Shown: positions 1 to 5,589 of the stretch, one piece after another
Layout of the letters: each line of letters starts with the position of its first letter
Position numbering within the stretch: position 1 is the first letter of the stretch
Assembly: GCA_016871135.1 (NCBI GenBank)
Contig: VFZQ01000296.1
Span: 1 to 6,793, forward strand
Reading direction: 5' to 3'
Length of the DNA stretch: 6,793 bases
Source: Acidobacteriota bacterium
GTDB lineage: Bacteria > Acidobacteriota > Terriglobia > Bryobacterales > Bryobacteraceae
The notes under the pieces: generated by a model
The model's input: only the letters and a program-made list of their open reading frames with translations
Told to the model about the DNA's origin: nothing
Database searches by the model: none
Position numbers and translations under genes: made by a program

Positions 1-447
1 GTGTTCTTGAACGGCCGCGATGTGACCTCGGAGATTCGCCTGCCCGCCGTGTCGCAGGCGGCGTCGAGAGTTTCGGCGATCCCTGGCGTGCGTCGCGCGC
101 TGGTCGCCCTGCAACAGGACTACGCCGACGAATCCAGCGTCGTAATGGAAGGTCGCGATATCGGCACTGTCGTCTATCCGCACGCCCAAGTGAAGATCTA
201 CCTCGACGCCAGTCCGGAGATTCGCGCGCGTCGCCGCGTCGCCGACGAAGGGGGAGACTACGAGCGGGTACTTCGCGAGATCCGGGAACGCGACGAACGT
301 GACGCGACGCGCCCGGATTCGCCGTTGCGCCAGGCCGAAGACGCCCATTTTCTCGATTCGTCCGGCATGGATCTCGAACAGGTCATCACCGAAGTGCTGC
401 GCATCGTGCGCTCGAAAACATCGAATGGAAGAGGAGTCACCAGTTGA
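1..447 (+). CDS. cmk: Cytidylate kinase, 3' part of the gene (5' end outside window)
   Basis: Cytidylate kinase phosphorylates CMP and dCMP with ATP in the cytoplasm, recycling pyrimidine nucleotides for RNA, DNA and phospholipid synthesis. The 148 visible residues match the C-terminal two thirds of the family: an internal VFLNGRDVTSEIR segment, the CMP-binding GRDIGTVV motif (about residues 51-58), a KIYLDASPEIRARRR stretch and the lid-region RERDERDATRPDSPL motif. The P-loop (GPSGAGKS-type) and roughly 80 N-terminal residues are absent, as expected if the gene begins upstream. The GTG at base 1 is therefore most likely an internal valine rather than the start. The stop TGA (445-447) overlaps the TTG start of the next gene, so the two are probably cotranscribed and translationally coupled. 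Family identity is secure; the true start cannot be seen. Confidence 0.95.
   Translation: MFLNGRDVTSEIRLPAVSQAASRVSAIPGVRRALVALQQDYADESSVVMEGRDIGTVVYPHAQVKIYLDASPEIRARRRVADEGGDYERVLREIRERDERDATRPDSPLRQAEDAHFLDSSGMDLEQVITEVLRIVRSKTSNGRGVTS
431..436 (+). promoter_or_regulatory. Ribosome binding site deciding the TTG start of lysC
   Basis: GAGGAG lies 7 nt before the TTG at 444-446, inside the last codons of cmk. This strong Shine-Dalgarno sequence supports the uncommon TTG start, which puts the aspartate kinase N-terminus (MSQLIVMKFGGTS) exactly where the family expects it. The next in-frame ATG (residue 7) would cut off the first beta strand. Confidence 0.75.
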
Positions 448-1844
448 GTCAGTTGATCGTAATGAAGTTCGGTGGAACGTCCATGGGCAGCGCCGAACGC
501 ATCAAAATCGCCGCGTCGATCACGTCGGAGCAAGCGAAGAAATCTCGCGTGGCAATCGTCGTATCGGCGATGTCGAAGGTCACCGACCTGTTGCTCGACA
601 CGTTGCGCCACGCCGAGTCGGGCGACAAAGCGACGATAGAAAAAAACGTCGCAAACTTGTGCGAACGGCACAAGCAGACTGCCGCCGACCTGCTCGCCGA
701 TCCCGGTCCCGTGCAAGACGGCATCGACGCGCTGGCCGCCGAATTCGAACGTATAGCCCAGGGCATGCTGTTGCTTGGCGATCGTCCCCCGCGAAGCGTC
801 GATGAAGCGATTGCCATAGGCGAACGCCTCACCGCGTTGATCATCGCCGCGTATTTAGCCGAACAAGGCACACCGGCGCAAGCGATCAATGCGGCAAGTG
901 TCGTCGTTACCGACGGCGTGTTCGGCAACGCAACGCCGATCATGGAAGCAACACGCGCGAAGGCGAACTCGCTCATGCAACCGCTCCTAGCGCAAGGCGA
1001 CGTTCCCGTCATGACCGGGTTCAACGGAGCCACCGTCGATGGTAAGCCGACAACGCTTGGCCGAGGGGGGTCGGACTTCAGCGCGTCGATCCTCGCCGCC
1101 GCGCTCGATGCTTCCGAACTTTGGATCTGGACCGATGTCGATGGCATCATGACCGCCGACCCACGCCTGGTGAAGGATGCGAAGGTGCTCGACGAAGTGA
1201 CTTACGCCGAAGCCGCCGAACTCGCCTACAACGGCGCCAAGGTGCTCCATCCTCGTACGCTCGCGCCGTTAGTCGAGAAGAAGATCCCGGTGTGGAGCAA
1301 GAACTCGTTCAACCTCGCCGCGCCGGGTACGAAAATCGTCCCGTCGCTTGAAGAGCCGCCAGGCGCACGCGCTGTCACGTCCATGGCAAACGTTGCGCTG
1401 GTCTCGGTCGAACCGGCGTCCGGCGCCATCTCCGGCACACGGGTGATGGCTCGCGCCATCGACGCGCTCGACATCGTGGGCGCCGAAGTGCTGACGCTTT
1501 CCAGTTCGTCATACCGGCAGAGTTTTTGTTTCCTGATTCGCAAAGACGAACTGCCGGTGGTGTTGAAGAGCTTGCAGGACGCGTTTGCTTTGGAGATCGA
1601 ACACGGCTACGTCAATCCGTTCCTGGTCGATGAAAACGTGGGTTTGCTCGCCGTTGTCGGCGAAGGCATGCGCGGCGTGGCCGGTCTTGCTGGCCGCGTG
1701 TTTACCGCCGTGAGCCGCGAAGGAATTTCGATTATTGCGATCGCGCAAGGATCGAGCGAATTAACGATCAACCTCGTCGTTAGCCGCGATGGCCTCGAAA
1801 AGGCCGTCAAGGCGATACACGCCGAGTGCCAACTGGGGGCCTAG
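444..1844 (+). CDS. lysC: Aspartate kinase, monofunctional, with two ACT domains
   Basis: Aspartate kinase transfers phosphate from ATP to L-aspartate, the first step towards lysine, threonine, methionine and diaminopimelate. The 466-residue protein starts with the nucleotide-binding KFGGTS motif (residues 8-13), continues with TLGRGGSDFSA (204-214), WTDVDGIMTADPR (229-241) and KVLHP (266-270), and ends in two regulatory ACT domains (about 315-390 and 398-463). Length matches single-function enzymes (about 450 residues); no homoserine dehydrogenase domain follows. The ACT region (SSSSYRQSFC at 353-362, VVGEGMRGVAGLA at 404-416, IAQGSSELTINLVV at 433-446) resembles the kinase half of ThrA-type bifunctional enzymes as I remember them. 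Feedback inhibition by threonine or lysine is thus likely, but the ligand is not readable here. It overlaps cmk by 4 nt (TTGA) and is followed after 3 nt by a phosphoesterase. The symbol lysC follows common usage for monofunctional forms. Confidence 0.96.
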   Translation: MSQLIVMKFGGTSMGSAERIKIAASITSEQAKKSRVAIVVSAMSKVTDLLLDTLRHAESGDKATIEKNVANLCERHKQTAADLLADPGPVQDGIDALAAEFERIAQGMLLLGDRPPRSVDEAIAIGERLTALIIAAYLAEQGTPAQAINAASVVVTDGVFGNATPIMEATRAKANSLMQPLLAQGDVPVMTGFNGATVDGKPTTLGRGGSDFSASILAAALDASELWIWTDVDGIMTADPRLVKDAKVLDEVTYAEAAELAYNGAKVLHPRTLAPLVEKKIPVWSKNSFNLAAPGTKIVPSLEEPPGARAVTSMANVALVSVEPASGAISGTRVMARAIDALDIVGAEVLTLSSSSYRQSFCFLIRKDELPVVLKSLQDAFALEIEHGYVNPFLVDENVGLLAVVGEGMRGVAGLAGRVFTAVSREGISIIAIAQGSSELTINLVVSRDGLEKAVKAIHAECQLGA

Positions 1845-1847
1845 CAA

Positions 1848-2705
1848 ATGTTTTTCTTCCTGCTCGCGGTCGTCGATTTCGTACACTTCACCGACACGCA
1901 CGTCATCAAGCTCGACGGTATTCATCCTGAGATCGCCGCCGCGCGCGCGTCGAACGGACCATCACGCGCGACGCTGGAGAAGTTCGTAGCCGCCTTCAAG
2001 CCCGGCAGCGCCGCATTCGCGATTCACACCGGCGACATGATTGACGCGTGGTGCTTCGACACGGCGTCGGGCGCGCCGGTCTACGGGCAGATCGAAAGTT
2101 TCACGCGGCCCGCTTCGAAGCTGCCCGTGAAGCTGTATCCGGTGCTCGGCAATCACGACGTCGAGTGTTACCGCCGGAATCCGAAAAATCCGCAGGCGCC
2201 GGTGGGCGATCAATCGGTGGCTGCGCAGACGCGTCAAGCATGGCGCAAATCGCTGCCGGGTTTCAAGAAAGGCACATACTATTCATTCGCGAAAAGAGTT
2301 GACGGCACGCGCTACCGTTTCGTGATTCTCGACAACGGTGAGGCGGCGCAATCGAACTTGAACGCGCAGATGGCGTGGCTCTCCGGCGAGTTGAAGAAAT
2401 TCCCCAAGGACAAGGTCGTGCTGGCACTGCACATTCCGATCGGCGCGTCGGATCTCTTCAGCAAATCGCTCGCGGCGGCTGTCAGTAGCTCGTCGAGCGT
2501 CGTCATGATTCTCTGTGGGCACCGCCACACGGACGACATTTCGCCCATCGCGCTCGGCGCGAGCAAACCGGTGCAGGTGCGGACCTCCGCGATGTTCAAA
2601 GGCGCCGATCAGTGGCGTCGCATCCGCCTACACAAGGACAAAATCGAAGTGTCGGCAACCGGTATGCCCGATAAAGTAGCGGCAACCATTGCCGTTGCTC
2701 CGTAA
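1848..2705 (+). CDS. Calcineurin-like metallophosphoesterase
   Basis: This is a 285-residue member of the calcineurin-like phosphoesterase superfamily, which hydrolyses phosphomonoesters or diesters with a two-metal centre. All signature blocks are visible in order: DTH (D16, H18), GDMID (D63), GNHD (N102, H103), the histidine in LHIP (H195) and GHRH (H225, H227), so it should be catalytically competent. The substrate cannot be told; nucleotides, sugar phosphates, cyclic nucleotides and lipid phosphates are all possible. The N-terminus MFFFLLAVVDF is hydrophobic but has no positive charge and runs directly into the first catalytic strand (VHFTDTH), so it is a poor classical signal peptide. 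The ATG lies 3 nt after the lysC stop and in the same frame; a G-run (1835-1839) 8 nt upstream is the only ribosome-binding candidate. It is probably cotranscribed with cmk and lysC, although no functional link is obvious. Confidence 0.9.
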   Translation: MFFFLLAVVDFVHFTDTHVIKLDGIHPEIAAARASNGPSRATLEKFVAAFKPGSAAFAIHTGDMIDAWCFDTASGAPVYGQIESFTRPASKLPVKLYPVLGNHDVECYRRNPKNPQAPVGDQSVAAQTRQAWRKSLPGFKKGTYYSFAKRVDGTRYRFVILDNGEAAQSNLNAQMAWLSGELKKFPKDKVVLALHIPIGASDLFSKSLAAAVSSSSSVVMILCGHRHTDDISPIALGASKPVQVRTSAMFKGADQWRRIRLHKDKIEVSATGMPDKVAATIAVAP

Positions 2706-2712
2706 CCGCTAC
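2676..2712. terminator. Inverted repeat at convergent gene ends, possible bidirectional terminator
   Basis: GTAGCGG (2676-2682) is perfectly complementary to CCGCTAC (2706-2712), and CAAC (2683-2686) can pair with GTTG (2694-2697) inside, leaving an 8 nt asymmetric bulge. It spans the phosphoesterase stop and lies beside the anti-sigma stop, where only 10 bp separate two convergent genes. There is no U-run on either strand, so intrinsic termination would be weak; it may be chance. Confidence 0.25.
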
Positions 2713-2715
2713 CGG

Positions 2716-3408
2716 CTACTCGGCGACGCCGAAAGCGTACTCGGCGAGCAACTTGCCGCTTGCGCCAAACAACCGCGCTCGATAGCTTCCAGCCGGCAGC
2801 CGGCGAGTTGGAATCGACACCGCGAGCGCGCCCTGCGAATTGCGGGCAAGGCCGGCTACCGATTCGATCTCCGCGCCTTTCGGCGTGAAGATGCCGAGCC
2901 GGAACGGCCCGGCGACAGCCGGCGGCGGCTCCATCCAAAGTGCAATTTGCTTTGCGCCGGACGGCACGCGGATTTTGTTCGCCTCCCCGTCGCGTGCTGC
3001 CTCCAGGATCAGGACAGGTAATGAAGACGAGGCGAATTCTCGGCCGGCCATCTCCTTCTCGAGTGCGGCGATCCGTTCCTTTGCGATCTCCTGCTCCCGA
3101 CGCGCCTCGGCCGACAGCCTAGGCTGTTCGACAAGCACACTCCAACCAGCGATGGCCGCGAAAAGCGCCGAGGCCGCAATGCCGACGCCCGCGGCGAATG
3201 AACGTTTCGCGGGCGTATTCGCGGTGAACTCACCCGCAGCTACGGCCTCCTTCACCGCGCTCCGCATCCGGTCGAGGGCTTCGACCTCTTCAAAGCACTC
3301 CGCACAACCGAAAAAGTGCTCTTCGAACGCCGAGCGGTCGTGCGCGGACAGCTCTCCGCGAACGTAGAGTTCGGCCAGTTCGCGCTGGCGTGCTTCCAGG
3401 TGGTTCAA
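2716..3408 (-). CDS. Membrane-anchored zinc-finger anti-sigma factor
   Basis: This 230-residue protein has the layout of a ZAS-type anti-sigma factor, which holds its partner sigma factor at the inner face of the membrane. The N-terminal cytoplasmic domain (1-60) carries H31-x3-C35-x2-C38, the typical zinc motif; H3 may be the fourth ligand. A transmembrane helix lies at about 70-94. A charged, probably coiled segment follows (about 98-125, rich in E, R, K and A), then a periplasmic region (about 128-230) with alternating hydrophobic residues that looks beta-rich and could sense a signal; I do not recognise it as a named domain. It starts at TTG, supported by GGAGA (minus strand, 3417-3413) 4 nt upstream. 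It lies 46 nt downstream of the ECF sigma gene on the same strand, the usual order for such pairs. The specific signal is unknown. Confidence 0.85.
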   Translation of the reverse strand: MNHLEARQRELAELYVRGELSAHDRSAFEEHFFGCAECFEEVEALDRMRSAVKEAVAAGEFTANTPAKRSFAAGVGIAASALFAAIAGWSVLVEQPRLSAEARREQEIAKERIAALEKEMAGREFASSSLPVLILEAARDGEANKIRVPSGAKQIALWMEPPPAVAGPFRLGIFTPKGAEIESVAGLARNSQGALAVSIPTRRLPAGSYRARLFGASGKLLAEYAFGVAE

Positions 3409-3412
3409 GCAA

Positions 3413-3417
3413 TCTCC
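3413..3417 (-). promoter_or_regulatory. Ribosome binding site supporting the TTG start of the anti-sigma gene
   Basis: GGAGA on the minus strand sits 4 nt before the TTG codon at 3408-3406, in the 46 nt gap after the sigma factor gene. This favours independent initiation there. The resulting N-terminus keeps H3, a possible zinc ligand, 28 residues before H31. Confidence 0.6.
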
Positions 3418-3454
3418 GTAATGAAGTGGCGGTACTGAGGTGTTTGTAGCATTT

Positions 3455-3979
3455 TTATTTTTGCCTTGGCGTGGTTAGCCGCAAGTAGAATTCACGAAAG
3501 CTCTTCAAAGCGCGGGACTTTACAAGCCGAACCCGGTCCGGCATGATCCCCATCTTCGCCGAAATCTCGTCCCGCGATAGATCGTCGTAGAATGCGTAGC
3601 GAATGATCTCTCGCTCACGTGGATCAAGCCGTTCGAGCGCCATCTTCAACGCCTCGCGCTCGGCGCTGTCGACAGTGGGTGACGGCGACTGTGGCTGGCC
3701 CGCCGCTTCGATTTCGTCGTAACGGCTTGCCGAACGCTGCTGCTCCCGGATGACATTTCGAGCGATGCCAAGCACGAAACCCGGGAGCGCCGCTTGGTTC
3801 TGGAGCGCACCATCGCGCAACGCGCGGATAGCCCGTAACATCGTTTCGCTCCGAACGTCGTCGGCAGCCGCCGGGGACCGGAGGTCCCGCAAAGCGATGA
3901 AGTAAATGCGGTCCCCGAAATCGGCGGGCAACCTGCCGATGACTTCCTCGATTTCGACGGGCTCGGGCTCCAGCATCAT
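3455..3979 (-). CDS. ECF-type RNA polymerase sigma factor
   Basis: This is a 174-residue sigma-70 family protein of the extracytoplasmic-function class, containing only regions 2 and 4. Region 2 (about 23-85) includes DRIYFIALRDLRSPAAADDV and LPGFVLGIARNVIREQQR, which resemble the core-binding and -10 recognition helices. A polar linker rich in P, S and Q follows (about 93-105). Region 4 (about 110-165) contains LERLDPREREIIRYAFYDDL and the DEISAKMG...VRLVKSRAL helix-turn-helix that reads the -35 element. Length and architecture match ECF factors, and there is no extra C-terminal domain. Two tandem ATG codons (3979 and 3976) are possible starts; AGGA (3994-3991) is 11 nt upstream, a little far, so the exact start is open. 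The gene directly downstream encodes a ZAS anti-sigma factor, so activity is probably controlled by sequestration. The target regulon cannot be deduced. Confidence 0.93.
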   Translation of the reverse strand: MMLEPEPVEIEEVIGRLPADFGDRIYFIALRDLRSPAAADDVRSETMLRAIRALRDGALQNQAALPGFVLGIARNVIREQQRSASRYDEIEAAGQPQSPSPTVDSAEREALKMALERLDPREREIIRYAFYDDLSRDEISAKMGIMPDRVRLVKSRALKSFREFYLRLTTPRQK

Positions 3980-4101
3980 CCGTCATTCAATCCTATCGAA
4001 AGACTGCGGCTTTCGTGAACCTGTCGGCGCACGCGGTTGTTGCCTGGCGCACTGTCATTCTCCGCGGTTCATTTGGCGTGGTTCCGGAGTAGCTGGCGGA
4101 A
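3980..4101 (-). other. Intergenic region upstream of the ECF sigma gene, with candidate GGAACC -35 element
   Basis: This 122 bp gap lies between the 3' end of the XRE/cupin regulator and the start of the sigma gene, and must hold the sigma-operon promoter unless transcription reads through from the regulator. On the minus strand it contains GGAACC (4085-4080), resembling the GGAAC-type -35 box used by many ECF sigma factors, and a second GAACC (4070-4066). I could not identify a matching ECF -10 element. A weak sigma-70-like pair, TTCACG and TAGGAT 18 nt apart, sits close to the start codon. No small gene or RNA was recognised. Confidence 0.3.
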
Positions 4102-4716
4102 CTAGGCGGGGACCACCGGCGGCAGCGTAACAACAATCGCGCTGCCGCCGTTTTCCCCTCCGCGATAGCCGTGCGGTTCCCCGGAATCCATGTAAACCGC
4201 GTCGCCTTGCTCGAGCGAGTGCCATGCACCCGCGAACGATACCTCTACAATTCCCCCGGTGACATACAGAAGTTCAGCGCCGTCGTGCGAATGCGGCTCG
4301 GCCATCGCGGCGGCGCCGGCCGGAAACTCCGCATAGTACGCCTGCATCGATTTGTCTTGAATTGGAAAGGCGAGGCACTCGAAGAAGTACCCGGGCGACG
4401 CCGCTTCTGGCTTTTCTGGGAAACGCATGCGCTCGTTCTTGCGGACGATAGAGAAGCGGCGCGGCTTGGAAGGATTGGTGAAGAAGTAATCGATGCCAAC
4501 TTCGAAAACCATCGCGATGCGGGCCAGCGTCGCGAGCGTCGGCGTGGCCTTGCCGGTTTCGAGTTGCGAGAGCAGCGACGCCGAAAGCCCGGAGTGTTTG
4601 CCGAGGTCCTTCAAGGCAATCTTCTTGCGCAGGCGAAGCGACTTCAACTTCGCGGCGATGTCGTAAGTCGAGAGAACGCGTTGGATTGTCTGGTCGCTGG
4701 TTTCAGTGGGAGGCAT
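4102..4716 (-). CDS. XRE-family transcriptional regulator with C-terminal cupin domain
   Basis: This 204-residue protein joins an N-terminal DNA-binding domain to a small-molecule-sensing barrel. Residues about 20-78 form an XRE/Cro-like helix-turn-helix (LKSLRLRKKIALKDLGKHSG, then SASLLSQLETGKATPTLATL, then IAMVFEV), of the HTH_3 type. Residues about 105-200 form a cupin_2 domain with a complete metal site: PHSHDGAE (H142, H144, E148) and GDAVYMDSGEPH (H182). Such proteins usually repress or activate neighbouring genes in response to a metabolite or metal-bound ligand; PuuR is a known example of the architecture. It is transcribed divergently from crtE across 57 bp, so control of the carotenoid genes, of itself, or of both is an inference from position. 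The ATG at 4716 lacks a clear Shine-Dalgarno sequence. The ligand is unknown. Confidence 0.93.
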   Translation of the reverse strand: MPPTETSDQTIQRVLSTYDIAAKLKSLRLRKKIALKDLGKHSGLSASLLSQLETGKATPTLATLARIAMVFEVGIDYFFTNPSKPRRFSIVRKNERMRFPEKPEAASPGYFFECLAFPIQDKSMQAYYAEFPAGAAAMAEPHSHDGAELLYVTGGIVEVSFAGAWHSLEQGDAVYMDSGEPHGYRGGENGGSAIVVTLPPVVPA

Positions 4717-4773
4717 GCAATCGTTCGTAGGAGATGATAGCAGGTGGGAAAAGAATGAATCGGGCGAATCGAG
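4717..4773. promoter_or_regulatory. Divergent promoter/operator region between the XRE/cupin regulator and crtE
   Basis: This 57 bp gap separates divergently transcribed starts, so at least one promoter and any regulator operator should lie here or in the adjoining codons. AATCG occurs at 4719-4723, 4758-4762 and 4767-4771; the last two lie within GAATCG repeats spaced 9 bp apart (4757-4762 and 4766-4771). I found no convincing -35/-10 pair by eye. The region also has a Shine-Dalgarno-like AGGTGGG (4742-4748) placed 6 nt before an ATG that opens a 23-codon frame. Confidence 0.35.
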
Positions 4774-5589
4774 GTGGCATCCTACCCTTCGATGCTAGCC
4801 GCGACTCCCGCTCTCGTTTCCCGTAATGCGCGCTCCGACAAGCGCGCGGTCGAAGCGGCTCTCCGGGCCGTGTTGCCGGTGGACTCCAGCCAGGTCGCTC
4901 GTGCCATGGGCTATTCCGTGTTGGGCGAGGCTGGGCGGGTTCGCCCGTTACTTGTTGTGAACACGGGCCGTTTGTGTGGCGCGCCACCCTCGGCCGTGAT
5001 GCGATGCGCGGTGGCCGTGGAGCTCATCCATTCGGCGTCGTTAATCGTGGATGATTTGCCATGTATGGACAACGACCCCGTGCGCCGTGGCAAACCTTCA
5101 GTGCACATCGCCTTTGGAGAAGCGACGGCGATTTTGGCGGCGCACAGCCTCGTCGCGCTCTCGGCCAAACATGTCGCACTGGGCTTTGAGGAGGTGCACG
5201 ACGGATCGATGTTACGTTTCCAATGCAAGCTGCTCGGCGCGCTTGACCCTTCATCACTGACAGGCGGACAAGAGATGGATCTGGCGAAGAGCGGTTCACG
5301 CGCCGAGATCAATGAGAAGAAGACGACACCTCTCTTCCGTTTGGCGGTGGAGGCGGGCATGATTGGGAGCCGCCTGGACGCTGGCGCGATCTTCGCGCTA
5401 CGTCAGTTCGGCCGCGAATTTGGGGCGTCATTTCAGCTCGTCGACGACTATCTGGACGGAGAACTGGATTCTCCCGTCATTCCGGCACAGCAGTTGGGCG
5501 CGACCTGGAAAACGTTAGCTGGATTCGGCGCTGAAGCAGACCCGCTTCGCGACATGGTGGAGGACCTGCATGAACGCCTGCGCAGTTGA
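4774..5589 (+). CDS. crtE: CrtE-type polyprenyl (geranylgeranyl) diphosphate synthase, divergent
   Basis: Trans-prenyltransferases of this family add isopentenyl diphosphate to allylic diphosphates; CrtE makes geranylgeranyl diphosphate for carotenoids. The 271-residue protein has the first aspartate-rich motif DDLPCMDND (93-101) followed by RRG, the GQEMDL motif (165-170), KKTTPLF (182-188) and the second motif DDYLD (224-228). The small alanine five residues before the first motif (A88, in HSASLIVDD) resembles CrtE rather than the tyrosine of E. coli IspA, suggesting a C20 product. Oddities: the IPP-binding lysine of the usual GGKRxRP motif is glycine (EAGRVRP, 52-58), the GKSTY lysine near the end is replaced (LGATWKT, 241-247), and the C-terminus is some 25-30 residues short. 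Activity is therefore less certain than family membership. The start is uncertain: GTG 4774 is the first possible codon after an in-frame stop, while ATG 4792 is an alternative. Its 3' end overlaps crtI by 20 nt. Confidence 0.85.
   Translation: MASYPSMLAATPALVSRNARSDKRAVEAALRAVLPVDSSQVARAMGYSVLGEAGRVRPLLVVNTGRLCGAPPSAVMRCAVAVELIHSASLIVDDLPCMDNDPVRRGKPSVHIAFGEATAILAAHSLVALSAKHVALGFEEVHDGSMLRFQCKLLGALDPSSLTGGQEMDLAKSGSRAEINEKKTTPLFRLAVEAGMIGSRLDAGAIFALRQFGREFGASFQLVDDYLDGELDSPVIPAQQLGATWKTLAGFGAEADPLRDMVEDLHERLRS
5559..5563 (+). promoter_or_regulatory. Ribosome binding site for crtI inside the end of crtE
   Basis: GGAGG lies 6 nt before the ATG at 5570-5572 and supports that start, which makes crtI overlap crtE by 20 nt and implies coupled translation. 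A rival site is AGGA (5627-5630), 5 nt before a GTG at 5636, which would give a CrtI N-terminus closer to that of other family members. Confidence 0.6.

Noticed and set aside
1..3. GTG at base 1 as the true start of cytidylate kinase
   Set aside because: Starting here would omit the P-loop and about 80 residues present in every functional family member; it is better read as an internal valine of a gene cut by the window edge.
449..1150. Long minus-strand open frame (233 codons) opposite lysC
   Set aside because: It lies wholly inside a confidently identified aspartate kinase gene, has low-complexity composition typical of antisense frames in GC-rich DNA, and shows no recognisable motif.
1848..1880. 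Classical signal peptide on the phosphoesterase
   Set aside because: The hydrophobic start has no positively charged n-region and runs straight into the catalytic DTH strand without a cleavage site.
2676..2712. Strong Rho-independent terminator at the convergent gene ends
   Set aside because: The inverted repeat is real, but it lacks a U-run and contains an 8 nt asymmetric bulge, so it is listed only as a low-confidence candidate.
2840..3367. Plus-strand open frame (175 codons) opposite the anti-sigma gene
   Set aside because: Alanine-, serine- and arginine-rich antisense of a protein with a clear zinc motif and membrane helix; no supporting features.
4171..4737. Plus-strand open frame (188 codons) opposite the XRE/cupin regulator
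   Set aside because: The arginine- and glycine-rich translation has no family resemblance, while the minus strand encodes complete HTH and cupin motifs.
4911..5360. Minus-strand open frame (149 codons) opposite crtE
   Set aside because: It covers the DDLPCMDND and GQEMDL coding regions of crtE on the other strand and has no motifs of its own.
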